Positions 17,345 through 27,013 of a stretch of 64,000 bases of DNA are shown here, in pieces. Within the stretch, counting starts at the first letter, position 1. Every line of letters begins with the position of its first letter. Source of the stretch: Halovenus rubra (lineage in GTDB: Archaea > Halobacteriota > Halobacteria > Halobacteriales > Haloarculaceae); NCBI RefSeq assembly GCF_026586665.1, contig NZ_JAODIY010000008.1:93106-157105 (forward strand). The letters are read 5' to 3'. Under the pieces are notes generated by a model that ran no database searches, had not been told where the DNA came from, and saw only the letters and a program-made list of their open reading frames with translations. The translations under genes and the position numbers were made by a program.

Positions 17345-18785
17345 GGGGACACTGTACGACACGGTCTGGGACGCTCACCGGGTAACAACGCTCCCAAACG
17401 GGCAAGACCAGCTGTTCGTCGGGCTTCACCTTATCCATGAGGTGACGAGCCCGCAAGCGTTTTCGATGCTCAACGAGCGGGGGATGGAAGTCGCCCGTCC
17501 GGACCTGACGCTGGGTACTGTCGACCATATCGTCCCGACCGACGACCGGTCCCGCCCGTACGCTGACGACGCCGCCGAAGAGATGATGCAGGCCCTAGAG
17601 GCAAACGCCGAGGATGCAGGTATCGACCTGCTGGACCCGACAACTGGTAATCAGGGGATTGTCCACGTTGTCGGGCCAGAACAGGGACTTACACAACCCG
17701 GCAAGACAATCGTCTGTGGCGACTCTCATACGGCGACACACGGTGCTTTCGGCGCACTAGCCTTTGGCATCGGTACCTCCCAGATTCGGGATGTTCTTGC
17801 GACGGGCACGATTGCGATGGATAAAAAAGCAGTCCGCAAAGTCGAGGTGACAGGAGAGTTGGGTGTGGCCGTCACCGCGAAAGACGTTATTCTGGAGATT
17901 ATTCGACGGCTTGGCACCGACGGCGGCGTTGGCTACGTGTACGAGTACGCCGGCGAGGCCATCGAGGCCCTCGACATGGCCGGTCGAATGAGTCTCTGTA
18001 ACATGTCTATCGAAGGCGGGGCACGAGCTGGCTACGTCAACCCTGACGAGACGACCTACGAGTGGCTCAAAACAACCGAATACTTCACCGAGAACCCCGA
18101 TGAGTTTGACCGACTCCGGCCATACTGGGAGTCAATTCGAAGCAACGCGGATGCCGAGTATGACGACGTTATCACCATCGACGGTGGAGAGTTAGAGCCG
18201 GTCGTCACCTGGGGGACGACACCCGAACAGGGTGTCGGTATTACCGAACCGATTCCCAAGCCAACGGCGCTACAGGAAGACAAGCAGGCGCGTGCGCGCG
18301 ACGCACAGACACACATTGGTGTCGAGCCGGGTGAGACGATGGAGGGGTACGCGGTCGACGTAGCTTTCCTTGGTTCGTGTACTAACGCGCGACTCCCCGA
18401 TATCCGGCGGGCGGCCCGAGTCGTCGAAGGCAAACACGTCCACGAGGACGTACGCGCACTGGTCGTCCCCGGGAGCCAGCGCGTCAGTGCCGCGGCTGAG
18501 GCCGAAGGACTGCGTGACGTGTTCGTCAACGCTGGCTTCGAGTGGCGCGAGCCCGGCTGTTCGATGTGTCTCGCGATGAATGACGATCAGTTGGTCGGCG
18601 ACGAGGTGTGTGCCTCCTCTTCGAACCGAAACTTCGTCGGCCGTCAGGGAAGCTCGTCAGGTCGGACCGTCCTGATGAACCCCTCGATGGTCGCTGGGGC
18701 TGCCATTACCGGCGAGGTGACCGACGTTCGTGACCTCTCGACAGATGACGATACGGTCGGCTCCCAGCCGGGGGTGTCGGCATGA
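17337..18785 (+). CDS. leuC: 3-isopropylmalate dehydratase large subunit
   Basis: 482 residues, aconitase superfamily. With LeuD it interconverts 2- and 3-isopropylmalate, or the citramalate equivalents, on a [4Fe-4S] cluster. The substrate and cluster motifs are GDSHTATHGAFGALAFGIGTS, AFLGSCTNARLPDIRRAA and GCSMCLAMNDD. The start overlaps the preceding small gene and the end overlaps leuD by four bases. Confidence 0.95.
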   Translation: MSEGTLYDTVWDAHRVTTLPNGQDQLFVGLHLIHEVTSPQAFSMLNERGMEVARPDLTLGTVDHIVPTDDRSRPYADDAAEEMMQALEANAEDAGIDLLDPTTGNQGIVHVVGPEQGLTQPGKTIVCGDSHTATHGAFGALAFGIGTSQIRDVLATGTIAMDKKAVRKVEVTGELGVAVTAKDVILEIIRRLGTDGGVGYVYEYAGEAIEALDMAGRMSLCNMSIEGGARAGYVNPDETTYEWLKTTEYFTENPDEFDRLRPYWESIRSNADAEYDDVITIDGGELEPVVTWGTTPEQGVGITEPIPKPTALQEDKQARARDAQTHIGVEPGETMEGYAVDVAFLGSCTNARLPDIRRAARVVEGKHVHEDVRALVVPGSQRVSAAAEAEGLRDVFVNAGFEWREPGCSMCLAMNDDQLVGDEVCASSSNRNFVGRQGSSSGRTVLMNPSMVAGAAITGEVTDVRDLSTDDDTVGSQPGVSA

Positions 18786-19408
18786 GCGACAGCGTTGCAG
18801 TTCCGTCAGTAACAGACGTTTCGGGGACTGGTCTGCCGTTGCGAGGGAACGACATCGATACCGACCAGATTATTCCGGCCCGGTTCCTGAAGGTTGTCAC
18901 CTTCGATGGTCTTGGACAGTTCGCCTTCTTTGACCAGCGATACGACGAAAAAGACAATCCAACAGACCACCCGATGAACCAGCCACAGTACGAGAATGCC
19001 ACTGTACTGGTCGTCAACTCCAATTTCGGTTGTGGCTCCTCGCGGGAGCATGCCCCACAGGCGCTGATGCGCTGGGGAATCGATGCCATCATCGGCGAGA
19101 GTTTCGCCGAGATATTCGCGGGCAACTGTCTTTCGCTTGGGATTCCAACAGTGACAGCAAGCGCGGAGGCGATTGTGGCGCTTCAGGACTGGGTCGAGGC
19201 ACACCCCACCGGCGATATCTCGGTAGATATAGAGGAGGAAACGATTAGCTACGGGGAGTCAACAGCTATCGATGCAACCGTCGACGAGGGCCAGCGGAAG
19301 GCACTAGTCGAGGGCATTTGGGACACGACGGCACTCATGCAGTCAAACCAGCAGGCAATCGAGACGACGGCTTCGGAGTTGCCGTATATCGGTGGAGGAA
19401 AGTCATGA
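18782..19408 (+). CDS. leuD: 3-isopropylmalate dehydratase small subunit
   Basis: 208 residues, the swivel domain of the aconitase fold. Signature motifs are [16 protein letters not shown] and [21 protein letters not shown]. The length is close to bacterial LeuD (~200) and longer than the ~165-residue archaeal type. The gene overlaps both neighbours by four bases, consistent with tight coupling of the two subunits. Confidence 0.95.
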   Translation: MSDSVAVPSVTDVSGTGLPLRGNDIDTDQIIPARFLKVVTFDGLGQFAFFDQRYDEKDNPTDHPMNQPQYENATVLVVNSNFGCGSSREHAPQALMRWGIDAIIGESFAEIFAGNCLSLGIPTVTASAEAIVALQDWVEAHPTGDISVDIEEETISYGESTAIDATVDEGQRKALVEGIWDTTALMQSNQQAIETTASELPYIGGGKS

Positions 19409-20388
19409 GCCACGAGGTCGCCGTTGTCCCCGGAGACGGCATCGGCCGGGAGGTTGTCCCTGCCGCTGTCGACGTGTTGAAGACGCTTGATGTGTCGCTG
19501 TCGTTCGTCCACAGCGAAGCTGGCGACAAAACGAAATCCCAGCGGGGCAAGGCACTTCCCGATGAGACGCGTGAGGCTGTCGCCGACGCGGACGTGACGC
19601 TGTTTGGCGCAGCAGGGGAAACAGCAGCGGACGTGATACTTCCGTTGCGGTCGGTTGTCAACTCGTATGTAAACGTGCGGCCAGTACGTGCATACCCGGG
19701 TGTCGATGCTGTCGCCCCCAAGACGGACCTCGTTTTTGTCCGCGAGAATACAGAAGGCGTCTACTCAGGCATCGAAAGCGAAGTCGCCGACGGCGTGCGG
19801 ACGCTGACCCGCGTTGTGACCGAGACAGCGTCGAAAGCAGTTGCCAGCTTTGGCTTTGAGTACGCGAATCACAACGGGTACGAGCAGGTCACGGTCGCTC
19901 ACAAAGCGAATGTGATGCGCGAGACGGACGGCCTCTTTCTCGATGCTGTCGAACGCGTCGGAGCGAACCGAAACGCGTCCTATAACACCGAACTTATGGA
20001 TGCGCTGGCGATGGAACTGGTCATGCATCCCGAAGAGTACGGCGTCATCATCTGCCCGAACCTTGCGGGTGATGTCCTCTCGGACCTCGGGGCAGGACTG
20101 GTCGGTGGCCTCGGTCTGTTGCCTTCGGCAAATATCGGAGAGGAGAACGCTCTATTCGAGCCAGTCCATGGGACGGCACCTGACATCGCTGGAACGGGTG
20201 TCGCAAACCCAGCAGCGACAATTCTCTCTGCGGCCCTGTTGCTCGAATATCTGGGTCACGACGAGGAGAGTACCCGTGTTCGTCAGGCCGTCGAAGCTGT
20301 GCTTGCTGACGGTCCACACACGCCAGATCTCGGTGGGACGGCATCAACCGAATCGGTCCGAGATGCTGTTATCGCTCGGCTGACCTAG
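19405..20388 (+). CDS. leuB: 3-isopropylmalate dehydrogenase
   Basis: 327 residues from the ATG at 19405, which overlaps the leuD stop (ATGA). It belongs to the isocitrate/isopropylmalate dehydrogenase family: NAD-dependent oxidative decarboxylation of 3-isopropylmalate or methylmalate. Motifs are [40 protein letters not shown] and [13 protein letters not shown]. It is the last gene of the block. The 109 bases that follow contain the proteasome promoter. Confidence 0.94.
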   Translation: MSHEVAVVPGDGIGREVVPAAVDVLKTLDVSLSFVHSEAGDKTKSQRGKALPDETREAVADADVTLFGAAGETAADVILPLRSVVNSYVNVRPVRAYPGVDAVAPKTDLVFVRENTEGVYSGIESEVADGVRTLTRVVTETASKAVASFGFEYANHNGYEQVTVAHKANVMRETDGLFLDAVERVGANRNASYNTELMDALAMELVMHPEEYGVIICPNLAGDVLSDLGAGLVGGLGLLPSANIGEENALFEPVHGTAPDIAGTGVANPAATILSAALLLEYLGHDEESTRVRQAVEAVLADGPHTPDLGGTASTESVRDAVIARLT

Positions 20389-20447
20389 CTGTTCGTCTTG
20401 TGTTGTGTATTTGCGTATATCGACAGACAGTCCTACCAGCTCAGTCG

Positions 20448-20463
20448 CTAAAATATATTTTAG
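20448..20463. promoter_or_regulatory. Palindromic TATA region of the proteasome operon
   Basis: CTAAAATATATTTTAG is a perfect 16-base palindrome containing the likely TATA box for psmB, about 40 bases before its ATG. The symmetry may simply reflect AT-richness, or it may be an operator that lets a dimeric factor compete with TBP. Confidence 0.45.
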
Positions 20464-20497
20464 ATAACATATTTCCCCCAACAGCCCGTTGTTACTC

Positions 20498-21199
20498 ATG
20501 ATGTACGAATCACGGTTTGAGACCGACGAGCGGTTCGAACGAGAGACCGTTGGCTCAATTGAGCGGACGACAGCATATGAGACCAACGAGGCCGATGGGC
20601 CAACCTACAAGACGGGAACGACTATCGTGGCTCTGGCTGCAGCAGACGGCGTTGTGATGGGGGCTGACAAACGGATGAGTCTTGGTGGGCGGTTTACCGC
20701 CAGCAAAGACGTCGAGAAACTCTCGCAGGTCCACTCGACCGCGACGATGGCAATCTCCGGTGCGGTCGGCCCGGCACAGCAGTTGCTCGACTCTCTACAG
20801 GCCGAGGCCAGTCTCTACCGGACCCGCCACGGCGAACCGATGAGCATGAAGGCACTCTCGAAGACCACAGGCCACCTCGTTCGAGGACTGCCAGTCCAAC
20901 CGCTGCTTGGTGGTGTCGACGAGACGGGCGGCCACGTCTTTGAACTCGATGGCAGCGGAAGCGTTATCGAAGACAGCTACGCCGCGGGTGGGAGCGGAAT
21001 GCAGACTGCCTATGGCCTTCTCGAAGGCCGGATGGAGCCACAGCTCTCGGTTTCCGAGGCGACAGATGTAGCAACCGACGCGGTGCTGGCCGCAAGCGAA
21101 CGAGATACAGCGAGCGGGAACGGCGTGACCATCGCAACTATAACCAGAGAGGGCGTCCAAATCGGTGATGTGACCGATATGAACGGAGGTGCGAGCTGA
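20498..21199 (+). CDS. psmB: Proteasome beta subunit (divergent, second-set type)
   Basis: 233 residues. An N-terminal nucleophile hydrolase and the catalytic subunit of the 20S proteasome. Residues 1-40 are the propeptide. Autocleavage at KTG|TTIVAL exposes Thr41 as Thr1, with Asp17 (mature numbering) in GADKR and the catalytic lysine in VEKL, shifted one place by an extra residue. The start is ATG 20498 or 20501; upstream TTG is less likely. The gene overlaps psmA. The sequence departs from typical haloarchaeal PsmB, and the beta-then-alpha order suggests an alternative proteasome. Confidence 0.9.
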   Translation: MMYESRFETDERFERETVGSIERTTAYETNEADGPTYKTGTTIVALAAADGVVMGADKRMSLGGRFTASKDVEKLSQVHSTATMAISGAVGPAQQLLDSLQAEASLYRTRHGEPMSMKALSKTTGHLVRGLPVQPLLGGVDETGGHVFELDGSGSVIEDSYAAGGSGMQTAYGLLEGRMEPQLSVSEATDVATDAVLAASERDTASGNGVTIATITREGVQIGDVTDMNGGAS

Positions 21200-21909
21200 T
21201 GGAGCCGAACAACCAGCAGGCCTACGACCGGGGAAGTACGATTTTCTCTCCGGATGGCCGACTCTACCAGGTTGAGTACGCCCGCGAGGCCGTAGAACGG
21301 GGCGGACCAACGGTGGGAGTGACAACCGAGGATAGCGTGGTATTCGCGTCGTATGGAAACGCCCGGTCGTCACTGGTGGTGCCAGAGAGCATCGAAAAGC
21401 TGCGAGATATCGACGGACAGCTTGGTATCGCGACGGCTGGTCACGTCGCTGACGGCCGTAGGCTTGTCGAGTACGGCCGGCGATTTGCTCACCAAGAGCA
21501 ACTCCGGTACGATGAACAGCCAGGCGTCGAAACCGTCTCGAAGGCACTCGCCGATTTCGTTCAGGAATCGACACAGGTCGGCGGAACCCGCCCGTTCGGT
21601 GCCGCAGTCCTCGTAGGTGGGTTCGTCGAGACGCCACGGCTTTACGGGGTCGACCCCTCGGGGACACCAACCGAGTGGGCAGCAACCGCGATTGGAAAAG
21701 ACAGCGGCGACATCCGAGAGTCCCTCGAAGCCGAGTACGAGACGGGACTCGACGAGCACTCAGGGCTAAAAGTCGCCGTGCGCGCGCTAGCATCTGAGGA
21801 CCGCGAGCTGACAAGCGAGACACTCGACGTGGCTGTGACCCGCGAAAGTGGGTTCGAGCCCTTCGGGAGTGAAAAACAGGAAACACTGCTTGAGGAAACA
21901 GAGTTCTGA
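21199..21909 (+). CDS. psmA: Proteasome alpha subunit (divergent, second-set type)
   Basis: 236 residues. The N-terminal signature QQAYDRGSTIFSPDGRLYQVEYAREAVERG is the conserved gating helix of archaeal alpha subunits. Beyond it the protein departs from the usual VGV...LA.DKR pattern (VGVTTEDSVVFASYGNAR), and the usual Lys-Arg pair after the Asp is missing. It probably forms the outer rings of a proteasome variant with the adjacent beta subunit. The ATG overlaps the psmB stop. Confidence 0.9.
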   Translation: MEPNNQQAYDRGSTIFSPDGRLYQVEYAREAVERGGPTVGVTTEDSVVFASYGNARSSLVVPESIEKLRDIDGQLGIATAGHVADGRRLVEYGRRFAHQEQLRYDEQPGVETVSKALADFVQESTQVGGTRPFGAAVLVGGFVETPRLYGVDPSGTPTEWAATAIGKDSGDIRESLEAEYETGLDEHSGLKVAVRALASEDRELTSETLDVAVTRESGFEPFGSEKQETLLEETEF

Positions 21910-21939
21910 CGGTCGCCGAAAACAGGTTGTTTGAGCAGA

Positions 21940-22179
21940 TTAGGAGTGTGCCAGTCCAAGTCGCTGTGTGAGTCTATCTTTGGTGACGCGGAGCGATGCA
22001 TTGAGAGCAATCAGGCCGACTACGGCCGCCCAAAGCCCGATAAACAGTTTGCCGCCGCTTAGGAACAGGTAGCTTTTGTATTCAAACAGGAACCCGAGTC
22101 CGGCAAACAGCGTCGCCATAACAGTGTATAGGCCTGTTAGGGCAAACGGAAGTAGTAAGTCGAATGCTTCTTCGTACAT
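21940..22179 (-). CDS. Small membrane protein
   Basis: 79 residues with two to three hydrophobic helices (LLLPFALTGLYTVMATLFAGLGFLF and LFIGLWAAVVGLIALNASL) and a basic C-terminal tail. No family recognised. It is convergent with psmA and separately placed from the wHTH gene upstream. A TATA-like AT run (about 22195-22210, minus strand) lies before the ATG. Confidence 0.65.
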   Translation of the reverse strand: MYEEAFDLLLPFALTGLYTVMATLFAGLGFLFEYKSYLFLSGGKLFIGLWAAVVGLIALNASLRVTKDRLTQRLGLAHS

Positions 22180-22253
22180 GCAATGATATAGAACAGTTTA
22201 TCTTTATAACGTTGTTGGCTGCGGTGTCATACAGTCACAATCACGACACAAAG

Positions 22254-23243
22254 TTAGGCTGCAGCGTCGTCGCCACGCTCACCTGATTCGGTTGGGACAT
22301 CAGTCGCGTCGGCGGGTGCGCTGGCGTCCTCAGACCGTCGGCGGTGTTCGTGGACGGCTCCGTCACCGCCAATAAACAGTTCGAGCACCTCGTCGTCAAG
22401 TTGGGTCTGAACGAGCAGACACCACGGCTCCGTCGAGAGCACGCGCTCGCGCCATTCAGGTCCAGCGTTCCAGACTGGGCGCTCTGTGATGTTCTGTCCA
22501 TGGTCATCATAGAAAGAGACAACTGCCGGGTGGTCGAGTACCGACAGCGTTGCCGGACAGTCAAAGCTAGCCGGACAGCGGGTACACGAACAGGCAAGCT
22601 GTGCTGTCAGGGGGTCCCCGTTGGCCCCGTCTGACCCCACGAGTTCCGGGCTCGTCTCGACAGACCCACCACAGTCGGGACAGACGCCGTCGACAAACGT
22701 ACGGATACGGTTTCTGTGGTAGGTATCAAGTGCCCCTGGAAGGTCGTCCTCGTCACGGATATGTCCGCTCGGCGGGAACGATAATCGCATCACTGACTCT
22801 CCACAGCCACTACAGGCAACCTCTGCAGTACTCCGCGATACCGAAAGCGTCAGTGCCCCTTCGTGACAGAGCGGGCAGGGCTCAGAGAGTGTGACCGCGT
22901 CGTGGTCGACGCCACGAGTAAACTCCCCGGAGACGACTGTGCGTGCAGCCTCTCGGCCAGCAGCAGTCAGCTCCCAGCGCTCGTCGGCTCGCTGGCGGAC
23001 GAACCGGTCGTCGAGTTGCCGAAGGTGATAGGCAAATCCCGCAGAGGTGTCGCTGTCGCTGGCCTCAAACAGTGTCGAGAACGAGCACGGACCGTCAGCA
23101 GTCAACAAGCGGAGGATATCCACGCGAGCTTTGTTGCCTAGCTGCTGGAATGCCGCCGCAGGTGTCGGGTGAAGCTCCGTCGCCGAGTCGACACTACTTC
23201 CGGGAGGAAGCAGCGAATCATCAGATGCCGGGCCTCCAGTCAT
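22254..23243 (-). CDS. ArsR-like winged-helix protein with zinc ribbons
   Basis: 329 residues. The N-terminal winged helix (AAAFQQLGNKARVDILRLLTADGPCSFSTLFEASD) is of the ArsR type, with a helix-bundle linker. Two probable zinc ribbons follow: CPLCHEGALTLSV...CSGCGE (around 125-150) and CPDCGGSVETSPEL...CSCTRC (around 190-225). The rest is acidic with an Ala-rich end. The arrangement is that of a large haloarchaeal family of putative transcription regulators. Its ligand and targets are unknown. The gene points away from the symporter's end. Confidence 0.82.
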   Translation of the reverse strand: MTGGPASDDSLLPPGSSVDSATELHPTPAAAFQQLGNKARVDILRLLTADGPCSFSTLFEASDSDTSAGFAYHLRQLDDRFVRQRADERWELTAAGREAARTVVSGEFTRGVDHDAVTLSEPCPLCHEGALTLSVSRSTAEVACSGCGESVMRLSFPPSGHIRDEDDLPGALDTYHRNRIRTFVDGVCPDCGGSVETSPELVGSDGANGDPLTAQLACSCTRCPASFDCPATLSVLDHPAVVSFYDDHGQNITERPVWNAGPEWRERVLSTEPWCLLVQTQLDDEVLELFIGGDGAVHEHRRRSEDASAPADATDVPTESGERGDDAAA

Positions 23244-23315
23244 TGCAGTAACCTTGGCTTCGGTAAATAAGGATTTGTTGGCTACGGCAGCCTCCGTATC
23301 TTGTGGCTATGACCG

Positions 23316-24683
23316 TTACAACTCGCCCAGCCAGTCGGCGAAGTCGCCAGTAAGGAAATCAACGTAGTCGAGAATGCCAAGCCAGAGAGAGACCAGTAAC
23401 ACGGCGATAACGGGGATACGAACCAGCCAGACCCAGGTTGGCCCGAGCGGTCCAAGGTCGCCGACTCCATTTTCGAGTTCTTCGAGTGCCTCATCGGACC
23501 AGCCCCATGAGACATAGACGGAGATAAGTAACGCTCCAAGAATCAGCAAAATCCCGTCCATGAGTCCGTCGTACAGCGAGAGCAGGACGATATCGTAGGC
23601 GGGCGCCAAGCCGAGGACAAAAAGCAGTGCACAGACAAGGACCGTCGCCCGGAGTCGCGGAATGTCGTGTTCGTCAACCGCATAAGAGACGACGACCTCG
23701 GTAAGGCTAATCGCACTGGACAGCGCCGCGATAATAACTGTGCCAAAGAAGACCGCTCCCGCAACCCCACCAAGCGAAAGGTCGCCAAAGGCCGCTGACA
23801 GACTCACGAAAATAGCACCCGGACCGGGTTCGCCGGGGTCGACACCTGCAGAGAACAGAATGGGAAACACGATAAGCCCCACAAGCACCGCAATAACCGT
23901 ATCAAAGCAGATGATTATCGCGCCGTCAGTGGCGAGATTTCTGTCTTCATCGATATAGGAAGCATAGGTAATCATGATACCAAATCCAAGCGAGAGCGTA
24001 AAGAAAGCCTGACCGGCCGCAGCCGGGAGAATCGAGGTCCAGTCAGCCATAATCCGACCGAGGTCGGGCGAGAGATAAAACGAGTAGCCTTCACTAGCCC
24101 CCGATAGCGTCGACGCCCAAGCAGCCAGACCGAGCACGATAGCGATGATTGCCGGGACCATCACCTTGACTGCGAGTTCGATACCGCGCCGGATGCCCAA
24201 GCCGACGATGGCGATGATAGCGAGCAAAAAGAGGCCATGAAGGGCCATCGCTTCGAGCCCAGACGACAGTTGTCCGAACTGTTCGCCTGCGGCGGCAATA
24301 TCTGCTTTGTACCCGTCCTGCAGACCAAGCACTGTATAACGAATTGTCCACCCAGCGATGACGCTGTAGTAAGACATGATGACGAACGTCGTGACGACAA
24401 ACACCCAGCCGACGTACTTCCAGATTCCGTGCCCAATTTCACGCATCGCGCCAACGGGGTTACGGTCGGTTTTGCGCCCGATGACGAATTCGACAAGTAT
24501 CGCTGGAAAGCCCACGATACCGATGAAAAGCAAGTAGACGAGCAGGAATCCTGCCCCACCGTTTTCCCCTGTGATAAACGGGAACCGCCAGATGTTCCCG
24601 AGACCGACAGCACTTCCCACTGCTGCCAGAATAAATGCCACTCTGGTCGACCACCCCTCTCGTTTAGACGGTTGTTCCGACAT
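23316..24683 (-). CDS. Sodium-dependent transporter, SNF family
   Basis: 455 residues from MSEQPSKREGWSTR; an earlier in-frame ATG at 24710 adds nine residues and is less likely. It belongs to the neurotransmitter:sodium symporter family, with the TM1 signature AAVGSAVGLGNIWRFPFITGENGGAGFLLVYL that binds Na+ and substrate, and 11-12 membrane helices. The substrate (amino acid or osmolyte) cannot be read out. The protein lacks an obvious signal peptide, as expected for the family. Confidence 0.9.
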   Translation of the reverse strand: MSEQPSKREGWSTRVAFILAAVGSAVGLGNIWRFPFITGENGGAGFLLVYLLFIGIVGFPAILVEFVIGRKTDRNPVGAMREIGHGIWKYVGWVFVVTTFVIMSYYSVIAGWTIRYTVLGLQDGYKADIAAAGEQFGQLSSGLEAMALHGLFLLAIIAIVGLGIRRGIELAVKVMVPAIIAIVLGLAAWASTLSGASEGYSFYLSPDLGRIMADWTSILPAAAGQAFFTLSLGFGIMITYASYIDEDRNLATDGAIIICFDTVIAVLVGLIVFPILFSAGVDPGEPGPGAIFVSLSAAFGDLSLGGVAGAVFFGTVIIAALSSAISLTEVVVSYAVDEHDIPRLRATVLVCALLFVLGLAPAYDIVLLSLYDGLMDGILLILGALLISVYVSWGWSDEALEELENGVGDLGPLGPTWVWLVRIPVIAVLLVSLWLGILDYVDFLTGDFADWLGEL

Positions 24684-24874
24684 ATTCAGTCGTGTACGGA
24701 CGGTACTCAAGAAAGTTCCGTAATGAGTCGAGAACGGGACTCATTCAGTCTCACACGGTGCTATGTTTCATCGTGTAGCCCTGTTTTGAATAGTTTCGTA
24801 TGGGTCAAACAGATTGTACGAGTCGGAGAAATCGTGTGACTTGTCTACAGCCCCTGTGACCAGCGCGACCAGTT

Positions 24875-25906
24875 CTAGAGTTCGACCGCTCTGGTTCGGT
24901 CAAGAAGCGCGGCGTCGTAGTACTCACCGGTCTGCGAGGGGTGTGTATCGTCGATAGCCCGGACCGTCGCGACCGTGTTGGCGAAGTTCTTGTAGGTCGC
25001 TTCATCGACCATCTGGCCGTTGATAATGACCGCGCCAGTCCCGTCGCGTTTGGCGTCGTTGAACTGTTCGATATTTCCAACTGCCCGGTCGAGTTCATCG
25101 GCGGTTGGCATGTGAATACGGTTTGCCTGCGCGGTCTGTTTAGGATGAAGTGACCACGAGCCATCGAAGCCGATGCGTGCCTCGTGTTCGATCTGGTCGG
25201 CGTAGCCGGGTGCATTGTAGTAGGTGACGCCCGCTCGTTTGTCAAACAGTCGGTCAAACGGACCACCAATAGCAACGATTCCACCGGCTGATGCTTCGTT
25301 CGATAGCCGTTCAAGCACACCGTTCCAGCGTGGGCGCTCGTTGTCCATCGCCCGCCCTCCAAGGTCCGCCGTGTAGTCGACAGGACCGAAGACAAACGCC
25401 CCGAGACGGTCGTTTTCGCCGAGTTGTGCAATCGTATGAAGGTCCGACACCGCGGCCGCCGTCTCGACAATAATCGCAACCTCGATTGACCCGTCATCAT
25501 AGCCGTGTTCGCGTTCAGCCTCTGCAACGGCACGGTTGGCTGCTTCGACATCAGCTAAACGGCCAACTTTCGGCACAACAATTCCATCCAACTGGTCGCC
25601 GACCTGCCCGACAAGCGTCGTAATTTGTTCACGACCCCGCTTTCGTAACCGCTTGCTGTCGTGAGCCCACTCGATTCGTGGCCAGATTTCGCCACCGAAT
25701 GACGGCGCAAGTGTTGACAGGCGGTCGACGGTGTTCTCGATAGCCTCGGCTTTCATCTCCGGTGCGGTCCCGTCCTCGATATCCGGAACGAGCCAGTCGG
25801 GTGCCTCAAATCCCTCAGCAGTGAGGCCAGATTCGAGGTACTTCGCCGAATTCTCCTTGGGAACGGCGGCCGGTGCAGTTTGGAACGTGCGACAGAGTCG
25901 TGTCAT
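24875..25906 (-). CDS. citE: HpcH/HpaI family lyase, probable beta-methylmalyl-CoA lyase
   Basis: 343 residues, CitE-like TIM barrel. The start MTRLCRTFQTAPAAVPKENSAK and the segments LVPDIEDGTAPEMK, PRIEWAHDS, IVVPKVG and IVETAAAV (metal/CoA site with Glu and Asp) fit the haloarchaeal CitE group. In the methylaspartate cycle this enzyme splits beta-methylmalyl-CoA to glyoxylate and propionyl-CoA. Its place directly after mesaconyl-CoA hydratase supports that role. It is the last gene of the minus-strand cluster. Confidence 0.88.
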   Translation of the reverse strand: MTRLCRTFQTAPAAVPKENSAKYLESGLTAEGFEAPDWLVPDIEDGTAPEMKAEAIENTVDRLSTLAPSFGGEIWPRIEWAHDSKRLRKRGREQITTLVGQVGDQLDGIVVPKVGRLADVEAANRAVAEAEREHGYDDGSIEVAIIVETAAAVSDLHTIAQLGENDRLGAFVFGPVDYTADLGGRAMDNERPRWNGVLERLSNEASAGGIVAIGGPFDRLFDKRAGVTYYNAPGYADQIEHEARIGFDGSWSLHPKQTAQANRIHMPTADELDRAVGNIEQFNDAKRDGTGAVIINGQMVDEATYKNFANTVATVRAIDDTHPSQTGEYYDAALLDRTRAVEL

Positions 25907-25924
25907 GGTGTGAAGTTGTCTGTT

Positions 25925-27013
25925 TCAATCACGGGTACGGTCGATGAGTGCTGTACGAGTCCCCGAGTAAACGGGCCGCCTGTCGCCGGTGAAAGCGACG
26001 TGTTCGAACGTGACAGCGCCGGCACGTGGCGGCCCACGGTCACCATCGGCATCGACGACGTGGGTGAACCCAAAGACGGTGTCGCCGGCAGTCACAAAGT
26101 CGTGGAAACGCTCGTCCTCGTAACGGAGTTCGTGGTATGTCTGCTCGTCCGAGCGGGCATGGCCCAGCGCGACCGAGCGGGTGACATCACCGTACGCAAC
26201 GGGTTCACTGGATGGCGAGTCGGCCATCGCGGCTGCGTTATGATGTTGGCGGGCAGTGTTCAGCGTCGCCAGCGGGAGCGTTGCGACCATCACATCATCC
26301 ATCGTGCGTCCGCGCTCGTGTTGATATGCAACTGTTGCATCCTGGCCAGCGGCACGGTCGAGAGCTTCCTGAAAGTGCTCGAATGCTGTCCCTTTGGGCG
26401 TGAGAAACGTCTCTGGGAGGTCGACAACTGAGTCAGCTGTTCGGTCCGACGAGTCAGGGCTATCGTCAGTCGCTCTGGAATCCCCACCGTCGGTAGCCGC
26501 CTGCTCACGGCGTGGTATCATGTTCGTCCGTTCGTAGGATACAAGCACTTCGCCGGAGTTGGCGTCGATGCCTTTACTCTCCCAGGTGACAATCCCGTAT
26601 GCCGGCCGCGACGAGGAAATCTGGGTCGCCGTGACAGTTGATTCGACCCGCAGTTGTGTTCCGGGAGCGACACCGTGTTCGTGATACTGGACATCGTCCC
26701 GACCAAGAAAGTATCCGCCTTTCTCGCTCAGGTCTTCGACCGATGGGCCCATCACGCAGGCCAACAGGTAGTCCGGGTGAATCGGCGGTTTATCGAAGCC
26801 ACGGGTGTTTGCAGCGTCCGGCCGCCAGTAAGCCGGGTCGTGGTTGAGCGTCTGGCTCATCCACTGTTCGTTGCCGTGTCGAGTCAGACGAAGCCCCGGC
26901 GTGTGTTCAATGTGTTCGCCCTCATCGAAGTCCTCGAAGTAGTTGCCCTTCTCGCGGACATCGGCACGGTCAAGCGCCGCGCCGAATGTCTCAGGGTCAG
27001 TCCAATCAGTCAT
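25925..27013 (-). CDS. mch: Mesaconyl-CoA hydratase (MaoC-like)
   Basis: 362 residues from MTDWTDPETFGAALDRADV. It has a double hot-dog/MaoC-type architecture: an N-terminal half with FEDFDEGEHIEHTPGLRLT and a C-terminal half with RSVALGHARSDEQTYHELRYEDERFHDFVTAGDTVFGFTHV. It hydrates mesaconyl-CoA to beta-methylmalyl-CoA in the methylaspartate cycle. It overlaps the methylaspartate ammonia-lyase gene by eight bases and precedes the lyase gene by 18 bases. Confidence 0.9.
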   Translation of the reverse strand: MTDWTDPETFGAALDRADVREKGNYFEDFDEGEHIEHTPGLRLTRHGNEQWMSQTLNHDPAYWRPDAANTRGFDKPPIHPDYLLACVMGPSVEDLSEKGGYFLGRDDVQYHEHGVAPGTQLRVESTVTATQISSSRPAYGIVTWESKGIDANSGEVLVSYERTNMIPRREQAATDGGDSRATDDSPDSSDRTADSVVDLPETFLTPKGTAFEHFQEALDRAAGQDATVAYQHERGRTMDDVMVATLPLATLNTARQHHNAAAMADSPSSEPVAYGDVTRSVALGHARSDEQTYHELRYEDERFHDFVTAGDTVFGFTHVVDADGDRGPPRAGAVTFEHVAFTGDRRPVYSGTRTALIDRTRD

